From Alphaproteobacteria bacterium (GTDB lineage Bacteria; Pseudomonadota; Gammaproteobacteria; Burkholderiales; Burkholderiaceae_C): DNA of 64,000 nucleotides. Positions 36,557 to 44,599 of this stretch are shown piece by piece. Under the pieces are notes generated by a model. The model did no database searches. It had not been told where the DNA came from and saw only the letters and a program-made list of their open reading frames with translations. The DNA is taken from NCBI GenBank assembly GCA_030054175.1, contig JASGCM010000006.1:86038-150037 (forward strand). The letters are read 5' to 3'. The position numbers and the translations under genes were made by a program. Each line of letters opens with the position of its first letter. Within the stretch, counting starts at the first letter, position 1.

Positions 36557-36935
36557 TTAGCGTTGTGCCGACTTCAGTCGGGCCATTTCTTCTTGAGCGG
36601 CCTGAAGCTGTTGCATGAGTTGCTGCTTGACCTGCTTAACTTCTTGGGCAGCTTTTCTCTTGGCTTGCTTAACATCCTGCGCGGCTTTTTTCATGCCCAG
36701 TTCCAGTGCTTGCTGGGCCTTTGCCGCGTTCTCCTCCAGTGCCCACTGGACACGCTGATAGTCCAGGCGCGAAGCGTACATGTGGTAGTTTTCTTCTTTC
36801 TCAGAAAAATCGTGCAGTACCGACATGGCTTTCCTCATTTCGGGTGTTTGCATCCACTCGGGCAGGTCGACATCGTTCAGCGTTTCGCCCTCGACAAATA
36901 ATTTTAGCCACCTTTGCTGCTCATTAGCCTCATCG
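36557..36935. repeat. Direct repeat, copy B (Rpn gene 3' part)
   Basis: Partner of 33923-34285. The match stops within a few bases after the codons for EANEQQRWLK, where this copy runs into unrelated AT-rich sequence. Confidence 0.8.
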
Positions 36936-36950
36936 CGCTCATTGGGTGTA
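36557..36950 (-). pseudogene. C-terminal fragment of an Rpn-family nuclease
   Basis: The open frame encodes NEQQRWLKLFVEGETLNDV, then MRKAMSVLHDFSEKEENYH and a coiled-coil end (LKSAQR) nearly identical to the C terminus of the copy at 33923, with nucleotide identity that I judge by eye to be about 90%. The catalytic half is missing: an in-frame stop interrupts the frame just upstream near 36955. Its first ATG is at 36853. It is in the same orientation as the other copy, so the two form a direct repeat around the Fic gene. Confidence 0.82.
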
Positions 36951-37054
36951 TCTCATTGATATCCTCTTCTTGTAACGAATAGAAAAATCAGATAAATTAA
37001 TCGCTGACGCGTCGATGACATCACCCGCAAGGGCGCTCCGGCGTAAAGAGTGTG

Positions 37055-37077
37055 AAGGCCTCCCCAGTGGAGGCTTT
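37055..37077. terminator. Hairpin downstream of rfaH
   Basis: GCCTCC (37058-37063) pairs with GGAGGC (37069-37074) around a five-base loop, extended by A/T and G/T pairs to 37055-37077. It lies about 40 bases past the rfaH stop on the minus strand. The following T content is low (CTTCACACTCTTTAC), so termination strength is uncertain. Confidence 0.45.
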
Positions 37078-37115
37078 CCGCTTTGTGGGGCACAAAGTTG
37101 GCTTGGTCATGACAC

Positions 37116-37613
37116 CTACCCCACCCGCCGCACCTGGTCTGCCATGGCCGGCAGCTGCACCGTGCGACTCATCCACTCGATCAGCACCATCACCCGCTGC
37201 TGGCCGTCGCGCATCTGATACACCCCCTCAAACCCGGCAAACGGGCCGTGCGTCACCACCACCCGCTCCCCCGGCTCAAAGAGGCGCTGCGGCTCGCTCC
37301 GGCGGGCCTGCTCTTGCAGCTTGAACCATTCGATCAGGTCATCGCTGATCCGCGCCGGTCGGGTGCCAAACCGCACCATGTGCAACACCCCTTGCGTGGA
37401 GCGAATCGGCCCCCAGGCCTTGTCCCCCAGTGCCGTGCCCAGACGCACAAACACATAGCGCGGAAACAGCGACACATCGACCGGATGCACCGCCTTTTGG
37501 CGCACTTTTTCCACCCGCATCGTGGGCAAAAAGCAGGGGTAGCCCTGCCGTTGCAAGTGGGTCAGCGCCACCGCTTCCTGGCGGATCTTGGTGTAGATCA
37601 GGTACCAATGCAT
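37116..37613 (-). CDS. rfaH: NusG paralogue RfaH (transcription antiterminator)
   Basis: RfaH is a specialised NusG that loads on RNA polymerase at ops sites and allows full transcription of long polysaccharide and virulence operons. The 165-residue product starts HWYLIYTKIRQEAVALTHL, has the RQGYPCFLPTM segment that distinguishes RfaH-like NGN domains, and a C-terminal KOW segment (GERVVVTHGPFAGFEGVY). The ATG at 37613 is chosen over 37655 because family homology begins there. It stands at the border of the polysaccharide locus but reads away from it. No convincing ops element was found. Confidence 0.85.
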   Translation of the reverse strand: MHWYLIYTKIRQEAVALTHLQRQGYPCFLPTMRVEKVRQKAVHPVDVSLFPRYVFVRLGTALGDKAWGPIRSTQGVLHMVRFGTRPARISDDLIEWFKLQEQARRSEPQRLFEPGERVVVTHGPFAGFEGVYQMRDGQQRVMVLIEWMSRTVQLPAMADQVRRVG

Positions 37614-37717
37614 GGTGCGAAAAGAGCCCCCGAAAAGACGATGTGCGCCCACCATTTTTGATCCATATCAAAGCATAAAATGGAAGTAAATTAGAACTTT
37701 ATAATCTAATAAAAGAA

Positions 37718-37740
37718 AACGCCTTCACATGAAAGGCGTT
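37718..37740 (-). terminator. Perfect 8-bp hairpin with T-rich tail on the minus strand
   Basis: AACGCCTT (37718-37725) pairs with AAGGCGTT (37733-37740). On the minus strand it is followed by TTCTTTTATT, as an intrinsic terminator would be, though no minus-strand gene precedes it. On the plus strand it sits just after a TATAAT hexamer (37700-37705), so it could instead be the 5' hairpin of a leader for the GT39 gene. Confidence 0.55.
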
Positions 37741-37743
37741 GGG

Positions 37744-37762
37744 CCGAAGATGCGATCTTCGG
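37744..37762. repeat. Perfect 8-bp palindromic hairpin with a 3-base loop
   Basis: CCGAAGAT, loop GCG, ATCTTCGG. It is directly behind the hairpin at 37718-37740, giving two stem-loops in tandem ahead of the GT39 gene. Confidence 0.7.
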
Positions 37763-37791
37763 TGGGGTTAATGAACTCCATTGTATTCATC

Positions 37792-37811
37792 AATTGGGCT
37801 CTGCCCCAATT
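37792..37811. repeat. Diverged AATTGGG...CCCAATT palindrome
   Basis: AATTGGGC and its near complement GCCCCAATT enclose a short loop. The unit resembles the 21-base palindrome in the xthA/pyrE repeat, with GTC/GAC replaced by GC. Confidence 0.6.
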
Positions 37812-37839
37812 TTCGGGCTACTCCTGAATGCCAGCTTGA

Positions 37840-39328
37840 ATGAACAGCACAAAACCCATCCAATCTGCGACACCCTGGGGCCTGTACGGTGCCATCGCCA
37901 CCCTTTGGGTTTGGTTGCTGATCGGTGCCATGCACAATGGGGCTCAACTCAGCGACAACCTGGAGCATTTCATCTGGTCACACAGCTTCCAGTGGGGCTA
38001 CTGGAAGCACCCGCCATTGCCCACCTGGCTGGTCTACGGCCTCAACCATGCCTTCGGTCCCAACGCACGATGGACCTATGTCTTGGCCGGCTTATGCTTT
38101 ACCGTGACCCTGGTGGCCACATACCGCATCGCCCAACACCTGTTCGATCGCCATGCGGCTTCTGTGGTCGCCATGATCATCAGCCTGCACCTGGGGTTCA
38201 CACGCGGCGCGCAACTCTACAACCACAACACCGTCATGCTGAGCACGATCGCGCTCACCGTCTGGGCCGCCCTGTGGGCTGTGCAACGTGGCCGCCTGGG
38301 GTGGTGGGTCTTGGTGGGCCTGCTGGCGGGGCTGTCGATGCTGGCCAAGTACCAGTCCGCATTCCCCCTGTTGGGCATTGTGTTGGCCATCGCACTCAGC
38401 CCCGACAGGCGCAGACTTGTCGCTGGTGTGTTGATCGCTGTGGCTGTTGCGTTGTGTGTGATGACACCGCACTTTGTTTGGCTCATGAACGCTCCCGCCA
38501 CCCCGTTGCAATACGCCATGGGTTATGTGGGCGACGACCCGGCGCAAGCCAGCCGATGGATGCGGATGGTGGAGTTTGTGCTCCGGCAACTCCACTACTA
38601 CCTGCCGCTCATAGTCTTCATGGCTTTGGCGGTCGTTTATCAACTCAGCCGCCAAAGGTTGCCAACATTCAGGCCAGTCAAGCCATTTGATCCAACGCAA
38701 AAGGCCTGGATGATCGGCTTGCTGGCTTTACCTTTGTCAGTGATGGTTGTCATGGCATTGGTCTTTGGCGTACAAATTCAAAGCCCCTGGGGGCTGCAAG
38801 CCTTGCAATTCTTGCCTGTTTTCATAGCCCCATGGGTGATGAAAAAAGTGCAGTCCGTTCAGCCTGTTTCACGTGCGGGCATGGTGGGGCATTCAACTCG
38901 TTGCCTTGACGTTTTGGGTGGCTCAAAATCAGGGGTGGGTAGAACACAGCCATGAGACAGTCACCATGCGCGAACTGCCCGCCCAAGCCATTGCACAACA
39001 GGCACAGGCCTATTGGCGTGCGCACACCACTTGCCCTCTGCGCTATTTGTCGGGTGACACCACCATGGCGGGCATCATTTCCATTTACTCGGGCCATCAC
39101 CTGCTTGTCCTTGAAGACAATGATCCGGCCAAATCGCCATGGATCGATCTCGCGGACATGCGCCAGAGTGGTTACTTGGCCATATCCGTCAACTCCAGCC
39201 CCGAGCCCGTCACCGACGCCTTGGTCATTCCACTGGTGCTGCGAAAGCATCAAAATCAAACCAACCCGCCTCACAGCGATATGGTGATCCGGTTTGTGCC
39301 GCCCGAAGACTGCGAACAGGGCATTTAG
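37840..39328 (+). pseudogene. GT39-family (PMT/ArnT-like) polyprenyl-phosphate glycosyltransferase, frameshifted
   Basis: The first frame (37840-38955) encodes a membrane protein with about nine hydrophobic helices. Early motifs are SDNLEHFIWSHSFQWGYWKHPP, with acidic and His/Pro residues of the catalytic periplasmic loop, and GLSMLAKYQSAFPLLG, as in GT-C enzymes of the ArnT/PMT class. The normal continuation (AWWGIQLVALTFWVAQNQGW and a C-terminal soluble part ending PPEDCEQGI) lies in another frame from about 38873 to 39328. One extra base near 38870 separates them; removing it gives about 495 residues, the usual length. It may be inactive, or the base may be an assembly error. It is convergent with galE, one base apart. 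Confidence 0.82.
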
Positions 39329-39329
39329 T

Positions 39330-40337
39330 TCATGGCGCACCAGCGCCGGTCGTTTGCCAACGCCACGCGTCGCGACACATCTCGTCCAGGCTCAACTGTG
39401 CTCGCCAGCCCATGAGTTGCTGTGCCAAGCCCACATCGGCAAACCGCACCGCCACATCGCCTGCCCGGCGAGCTGCCCACCGATAGGGCACTTGGACTGC
39501 GTTGACACGCTCAAACGTGTCGATCATTTCTTTCACGCTCACCCCACGCCCGGTGCCCAGATTCACCGTCAGGCCCTTGTCCTGATGGGCCATATAAGCC
39601 AGAGCCGCCACATGCCCTGCGGCCAAGTCTTGCACATGGATGTAATCGCGCACCGCCGTGCCATCGGGGGTGGGGTAATCGTCGCCAAAAATGCTCAAGT
39701 GGGGGCGCAAGCCCTTGGTGGCCTGAGTGATCATCGGCATCAAGTTTTGCGGCACGCCGATCGGCAACTCCCCCATCTCACCACTGGGGTGGGCTCCGAC
39801 CGGGTTGAAATAACGCAAAACCGCCACCTGCCAGCGCGGGTCGGCGGCTTGCACGTCGCACAACAGTTGTTCACACATCAGCTTGCTGCGCCCGTAGGGA
39901 TTCGTGGCATCCAGCGCGGCCGACTCGTTCAAGGGGCATGCGGCATCTTCAGCGTAGACCGTGGCCGATGAGCTAAAGACCAACCGCCGCACACCCGCCA
40001 CATCCATGGCCCTGAGCAGTTGCAATGTGCCGCTCACATTGTGTTCGTAGTAATTCAGCGGCACCTGCACCGATTCGCTCACCGCTTTCAGGCCGGCAAA
40101 ATGGATCACCGCATCAAAGCGATGGTCGGCAAACACCTGGGCCAAATCATCAGGTTGGCGCACATCCCCCTGCACCAACGTCACTTTGGGTCCGCCCAGT
40201 CGTGCGATGGGCCCCAGCACCGCCGAAGTGCTGTTGGACAGATTGTCAAAAAGCACCACCGCAAAGCCCGCTTGCAGCAAAGCCACCGAGGTGTGCGAGC
40301 CGATGTATCCACAACCGCCTGTGACCAAGACCTTCAT
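39330..40337 (-). CDS. galE: UDP-glucose 4-epimerase
   Basis: GalE interconverts UDP-glucose and UDP-galactose. The 335-residue extended SDR has the NAD motif VTGGCGYIGSH at the N terminus, the catalytic YGRSK (in NPYGRSKLMCE), and the sugar-binding NLGTGRGVSVKEMID. The ATG at 40337 (MKVLVTGG) fits the family start; an earlier ATG adds four residues. Here it would supply UDP-galactopyranose for the glf product encoded at 46030, and possibly for LPS. Confidence 0.94.
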   Translation of the reverse strand: MKVLVTGGCGYIGSHTSVALLQAGFAVVLFDNLSNSTSAVLGPIARLGGPKVTLVQGDVRQPDDLAQVFADHRFDAVIHFAGLKAVSESVQVPLNYYEHNVSGTLQLLRAMDVAGVRRLVFSSSATVYAEDAACPLNESAALDATNPYGRSKLMCEQLLCDVQAADPRWQVAVLRYFNPVGAHPSGEMGELPIGVPQNLMPMITQATKGLRPHLSIFGDDYPTPDGTAVRDYIHVQDLAAGHVAALAYMAHQDKGLTVNLGTGRGVSVKEMIDTFERVNAVQVPYRWAARRAGDVAVRFADVGLAQQLMGWRAQLSLDEMCRDAWRWQTTGAGAP

Positions 40338-40619
40338 GCCCATGGCCACACACCCAAACGATCACATAAAGAGGTCATGGCAAAAACTTTGAAGTGGCGG
40401 TGGCTTGACCTACCTGTTTGCAAGCGAAAGTCGGTCTGGCATCCTGGTCATCGAGCCTTGAGGCAGAACTGGAACCGACTTGTGAGGCCAGAAGAATCTG
40501 CCAAAGTTTTAAAATGAAAATATTATAACTAATTAATAAAATTTAAATAGTTTTAAAAAATTCAAATAAATCGCAGACAAGTCATCGACCCAATGGATAA
40601 ATCGCCAAGAGCAGTTGCC

Positions 40620-41360
40620 CTAAATTTTTGACAAGCGAATAAAAATCGAATGGGGCATCAACTTGATCACCATCATCACCGCCCACCAAAACGACGGCAC
40701 ATAAACTTCTGCTTGACGCCGGTCGATGGCGGTCACCATCTTTTGCGCCACGTCATCAGGCTTGGCCCACAGCAAACCTTTTTTGAATGATGCCGCCATG
40801 GGCGTATCCACCAAGCCGGGTTTGATCGTTACCACCGCCACACTGGATTTGTGCAGGCGTTGTCTTAAGCCCGACGTGAAGGCCGTCACCATCGCCTTGC
40901 TGCTGCCATAAACATAATTGCTGGCTCTGCCCCTGTCCCCAGCCACCGATGAAATGACGGCGATGGTGCCAGCCTTGCGTTCTTCAAATCGGTTGGCGAT
41001 CAGGGTCAATAGACTCAAAGTAGAAATGGCATTGATGTGCACTGAATCGAGCATTTCCTCAAGATTCGCTTCACACCTTGTTTGGTCGGGCAGCACACCG
41101 TGGGCAATCAGCACCACATCCACCCCGCCCATTTGGGCCTCGGCAGCATCCAAGATGAACGGATGAGCGCCCAAGTGGCTCAAATCGGCGCCATGAACAT
41201 GCGCTGCAGTAGCCCCCCGCACTTTCAAGTCGGCGGCCATGACCCCAAGCCGCTCTCCATCTCGGCCCACCAAAAAAAGCTCATCTTTCCTGGCTGCCCA
41301 CAGCCGTGCGCAGTGCTCGGCAATCGCAGAGGTTGCGCCAATGATCAATATCTTTTTCAT
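40620..41360 (-). CDS. dprE2: DprE2-like reductase (polyprenylphosphoryl-2-ketoribose reductase)
   Basis: This is an SDR of 246 residues that by homology reduces polyprenylphosphoryl-2-keto-erythro-pentofuranose with NADH to give polyprenylphosphoryl-D-arabinose, the second half of the DprE1/DprE2 epimerisation. It has a GATSAIAEHCARLWA NAD-binding motif (the SAIA variant typical of DprE2), catalytic Ser in VISSVAGDRGR and YGSSK (Tyr-x3-Lys), and a hydrophobic C-terminal region (SFWWAVMMVIKLMPHSIFI). The ATG overlaps the dprE1 stop (ATGA). Its position directly after dprE1 separates it from generic SDRs. Confidence 0.88.
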   Translation of the reverse strand: MKKILIIGATSAIAEHCARLWAARKDELFLVGRDGERLGVMAADLKVRGATAAHVHGADLSHLGAHPFILDAAEAQMGGVDVVLIAHGVLPDQTRCEANLEEMLDSVHINAISTLSLLTLIANRFEERKAGTIAVISSVAGDRGRASNYVYGSSKAMVTAFTSGLRQRLHKSSVAVVTIKPGLVDTPMAASFKKGLLWAKPDDVAQKMVTAIDRRQAEVYVPSFWWAVMMVIKLMPHSIFIRLSKI

Positions 41361-42670
41361 GCCAACCCCAGTCGCTTTGATTGTTTGGAGCAAAACCTGC
41401 CAACCGCCCCATACTTGTGGCGCAGCTCTTCAAATTGAACCCAATTCGGATAAGTCGCTTTAAACGTGCTCTCGCGCATCAATGCATCTTTGGTCAAATA
41501 AATGCGCCCACCCATGCCTGCAACCACATCGTCCAGCCGTTGCAGCAATTCAATGGCGCTGGCCGACATTTTGAAATCCAGGGTCAGCGTATACCCCGCA
41601 ATGGGAAACGACAGCAAGTTCTGGTTGGCGAGCCCAAACGCCTTCAGCACCGACAAAAAAGAACCCAAACCACTTTGGGCGATCAGGGTCAATATGGTCC
41701 GCATGTTCTTGACGCCATCTGTTTTGGGCAGCACAAACTGGTATTGCATAAACCCTGCTTTTCCGTACAACTTGTTCCAGCCATCTAGCGCATCCAAGGG
41801 ATAAAAATAAGACAGCAACTCAACATTTGTTGTGTTGTCTGATGCTTTCGCAAAATAGGCCGCATTGAACGCACGCATGGTCATGCGATTGAGCAAGCAG
41901 GCCGGTGTGTGAAAGGGCACCCTGACCGGATCTCTGGCAGGCTGCTCCAGGCCGCCACCATCAAAATGCTCGCCCAGCATCAACACACTGCGCCCCATGC
42001 GCCGGCCTGTGGCCAGACAGTCGATCCACGCCACGCTGTAAGTCGACTGGGCGTGCGCTTCAAAAGACTCACAGACCTCTTCCAATGAGCCTGCCTTGAT
42101 CGTCGTTTGCGTGATCATCGCGGATGTGACGGGGATCAACCTCAGGGTGGCACTGAGAATCAACCCCGTTAAACCCATGCCCCCACACGTGGCATGAAAT
42201 AAATCGGGCAACTGTGTGCTGGAGGTGGTCACGACTTCACCCGAGCCCAACATCATGGTCATGGACACAACATGCTGGCTGAAGGTGCCCGAAACATGAT
42301 GGTTCTTTCCATGCACATCACTGGCAATGGCACCCCCCACAGTCACCAGGCTGGTGCCGGGTGTCACCGGCAAAAACCACCCATGAGGCACAATCAACTT
42401 CAAAATCTCGCGAAGCGTCATTCCAGCCTCTGCGGTGAGCAGACCCGTCTGAGGGTCAAACTCAACAAAGTGATCCAAACATGTCGTTTGCAGCACCCGG
42501 TCCGCTGTGGCACTGTCGCCATAACTTCGCCCCATGCCGCGCGGGATGACACAAGCTGCCTGGCTCAGTATGTCTCGGCAACCTGACTGTGACAGCGGGC
42601 TAAAAACAGTCGCATCCACCAGCCTGGGATACCCTCCCCACCCGCTGATGGTTTGCCCCGGCATGGTCAT
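41357..42670 (-). CDS. dprE1: DprE1-like FAD-dependent oxidase (polyprenylphosphoryl-ribose 2-oxidase)
   Basis: This 437-residue vanillyl-alcohol-oxidase-fold flavoprotein oxidises C2 of polyprenylphosphoryl-ribose in D-arabinofuranose donor synthesis. It has the FAD-binding RGMGRSYGDSA (44-54), GGAIASDVHGKNHH (112-125) and FHATCGGMGLTGL, and the C-terminal substrate region YGKAGFMQYQFVLP and GGRIYLTKDAL with the conserved Lys394. The residue equivalent to mycobacterial Cys387 (target of benzothiazinones) appears to be Thr363 in GYTLTLDF. It overlaps gtrA and dprE2 by four bases on each side, so the operon is tightly coupled. Confidence 0.9.
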   Translation of the reverse strand: MTMPGQTISGWGGYPRLVDATVFSPLSQSGCRDILSQAACVIPRGMGRSYGDSATADRVLQTTCLDHFVEFDPQTGLLTAEAGMTLREILKLIVPHGWFLPVTPGTSLVTVGGAIASDVHGKNHHVSGTFSQHVVSMTMMLGSGEVVTTSSTQLPDLFHATCGGMGLTGLILSATLRLIPVTSAMITQTTIKAGSLEEVCESFEAHAQSTYSVAWIDCLATGRRMGRSVLMLGEHFDGGGLEQPARDPVRVPFHTPACLLNRMTMRAFNAAYFAKASDNTTNVELLSYFYPLDALDGWNKLYGKAGFMQYQFVLPKTDGVKNMRTILTLIAQSGLGSFLSVLKAFGLANQNLLSFPIAGYTLTLDFKMSASAIELLQRLDDVVAGMGGRIYLTKDALMRESTFKATYPNWVQFEELRHKYGAVGRFCSKQSKRLGLA

Positions 42671-43095
42671 ACCACCACCCTGGATCGACTGCTGACAAAT
42701 ACATATTTTTTATCCAGCTGGTACTTGACATAAAAGCCAATCGCCAAGCCGATCACACCGCCCACATACCGCATCAGATCCGTGTCAAAGATCAAGTGAA
42801 GCGCATATTCCGCGCCCCAAAATATGGCGGTCGTCAACACGCCCATGAAGCTGTACAACACAAAAAGCCTGCCGTCATGCGCAATGCTCTGGCTGGTAAA
42901 AGAAAAGATGTATCGCTTCTCCAGTACATAACGCAAGGGCAAGCCCGCGATCGTGCCCACCAGAATAGAAACCTCAACAGCATACGGCCCCGTGTAGGCC
43001 CAAATGGAAACCATCTGCATACCGATGTTGATGGCCGTGGATAACGCTGCGAAAAGCGAATAAAGCACGGCGATGCTGACCACAGTCTTGGACAT
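42667..43095 (-). CDS. GtrA-family small membrane protein
   Basis: This 142-residue protein has four hydrophobic helices (LYSLFAALSTAINIGMQMV, VSILVGTIAGLPLRYVLEK, FVLYSFMGVLTTAIFWGAE, and YVGGVIGLAIGFYVKYQLD) and the GtrA-type LDKKYVF end. GtrA proteins are thought to move polyprenyl-phosphate-linked sugars across the inner membrane. In mycobacteria the homologue Rv3789 lies next to dprE1 and has been proposed to flip the arabinose donor or recruit the arabinosyltransferase AftA. It starts within the stop codon of the UbiA fusion gene (TAATG). Confidence 0.88.
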   Translation of the reverse strand: MSKTVVSIAVLYSLFAALSTAINIGMQMVSIWAYTGPYAVEVSILVGTIAGLPLRYVLEKRYIFSFTSQSIAHDGRLFVLYSFMGVLTTAIFWGAEYALHLIFDTDLMRYVGGVIGLAIGFYVKYQLDKKYVFVSSRSRVVV

Positions 43096-44588
43096 TACCT
43101 GCCAATGCCTTTTGAAGCCAGAATGAATGAAACAGCCATCAGAGCCGCTACGACCAGGCTGGCTTTGTCTTTGACGGCAAACACGATGGGGTCATCGTGC
43201 ATCTCGCCCCTGTGCGCTTTCAGCCACATCCAGCTGATCCAGAACAGCATCAAGGGCACGGCAAACCCGATCAACTCAGGTTGTGCATACAGTGTGGCAA
43301 ACGTCCCGCTCTGGAAGTAGAGCGCCAGCACCACCACCGCCGAATACCCGGCAGCCACCCCCAAGGTTTGCAACAGTGGCGCGTCATTCACGGCATAGCC
43401 TCTGCCGTTTGCCACTTGGCTGTCCGCCTGTGCCTGTGCCTGCAGCTCTACATAGCGCTTGACGAAGGCCAGCGACAAGAAAATAAAAACTGAGAATGCC
43501 AGCAACCAAAAAGACAGCGGTATGGCCACCGCAGCCGCCCCGGCCACGATGCGCAGCGTGTAAAGCGCGGCCAATGTCAGGCCATCGATCAATACCATCC
43601 GTTTCAGCCACAAAGAATATGCTGTGGTTGCCACAAAGTAGACGATCAGACATGGGGCAAATGCGCCACCCACCCAACACCCCAATATCAGACTCAAAAT
43701 GGCAAACAGCGGAGCCAGCACCACGCCATACATGATGGGCATGTCTGCCGAGGCAAAAGGCCGCGACTTTTTGCGCGGGTGTCTGCGGTCACTGTCCAAA
43801 TCAAGCAAATCATTGGTCATATAGACCGCTGAGGCACACAAACTGAATGAAACAAAGGCCAACAGTAGCGCGGATAACGAATGCAAATTGCCGATTTGAT
43901 GCGACGCCAGCAAGGGCACAAAAAGCAGCAGGTTCTTCAGCCATTGATGCACACGAAGCAGGCGAACCCAATGCGACAGCCCAATCGATTGGCGTGGCAT
44001 CACTTTGGACACTGTCGCAATTTTTTCGGCCTGCCGCGCGAGCCCATTGCCTGCATTCACGACAATGGCTTCACGGGCACCTGCCCACACCGCCAAATCT
44101 GCTTTTGAATTGCCCGCATAGTCATAGCCCTTTGCGCCAAACTTGGCCTCCAGTGCCGCTCGTTTGCTCGCGCCAGCCATGTTGCTCATGCCGTCACTGG
44201 CCATCACCTCACCAAACAGGCCAACATGGTTGGCCACGGCAGTGGCAACCCGCACGTCTGCCGCCGTGCAGAGCACCAATTTTCTGCCACCTGACCTCTC
44301 CGCTTTGAGCCACTCTATCAACTCAGCGTTGTAGGGCAGCAGCGATGCATCTAAAGAAACGCGATCTGCGATCTTGGCCTTCAGCGCAGCTTTGCCTTTA
44401 ATAAGCCAAATCGGCAATGCGAACGCCATCCAGGGCTGCGCACGCAACAGTGCCACGACCGATTCATGCAATGTATCGGTGGCAGTCAACGTGCCATCCA
44501 GATCGATGGCAAGCACAACGCTGGCTTGAGTGCTCAAATGTTCCTCATCATCTCCAATGTGTCGCGACATGTGCCATGGGCCAAGCAT
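43095..44588 (-). CDS. HAD phosphatase-UbiA prenyltransferase fusion (polyprenyl-phosphate phosphoribosyltransferase)
   Basis: The 497-residue protein joins an N-terminal HAD hydrolase (DLDGTLTATD, nucleophile Asp29; later LCTAADVRVA, Lys in ASKRAAL and YAGNSKAD) to a UbiA-family membrane domain from about residue 205. The UbiA motif NDLLDLDSDRRHPRKKSRP (from Asn259) matches the Asp-rich, HP-x-K-x-RP pattern of mycobacterial Rv3806c, which transfers 5-phosphoribose from PRPP to decaprenyl phosphate. The HAD part could remove the 5-phosphate afterwards; that is inference, and its fourth motif has Asn instead of Asp. It lies between the GT87 gene (11-base gap) and gtrA. Start may also be the ATG at 44570. 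Confidence 0.87.
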   Translation of the reverse strand: MLGPWHMSRHIGDDEEHLSTQASVVLAIDLDGTLTATDTLHESVVALLRAQPWMAFALPIWLIKGKAALKAKIADRVSLDASLLPYNAELIEWLKAERSGGRKLVLCTAADVRVATAVANHVGLFGEVMASDGMSNMAGASKRAALEAKFGAKGYDYAGNSKADLAVWAGAREAIVVNAGNGLARQAEKIATVSKVMPRQSIGLSHWVRLLRVHQWLKNLLLFVPLLASHQIGNLHSLSALLLAFVSFSLCASAVYMTNDLLDLDSDRRHPRKKSRPFASADMPIMYGVVLAPLFAILSLILGCWVGGAFAPCLIVYFVATTAYSLWLKRMVLIDGLTLAALYTLRIVAGAAAVAIPLSFWLLAFSVFIFLSLAFVKRYVELQAQAQADSQVANGRGYAVNDAPLLQTLGVAAGYSAVVVLALYFQSGTFATLYAQPELIGFAVPLMLFWISWMWLKAHRGEMHDDPIVFAVKDKASLVVAALMAVSFILASKGIGR

Positions 44589-44599
44589 TCAAACAACCG

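Noticed and set aside
33923..36935. An insertion sequence, because Rpn proteins are often called transposases
   Set aside because: No terminal inverted repeats, target-site duplication or DDE/HUH transposase motif was seen; the repeats are gene fragments.
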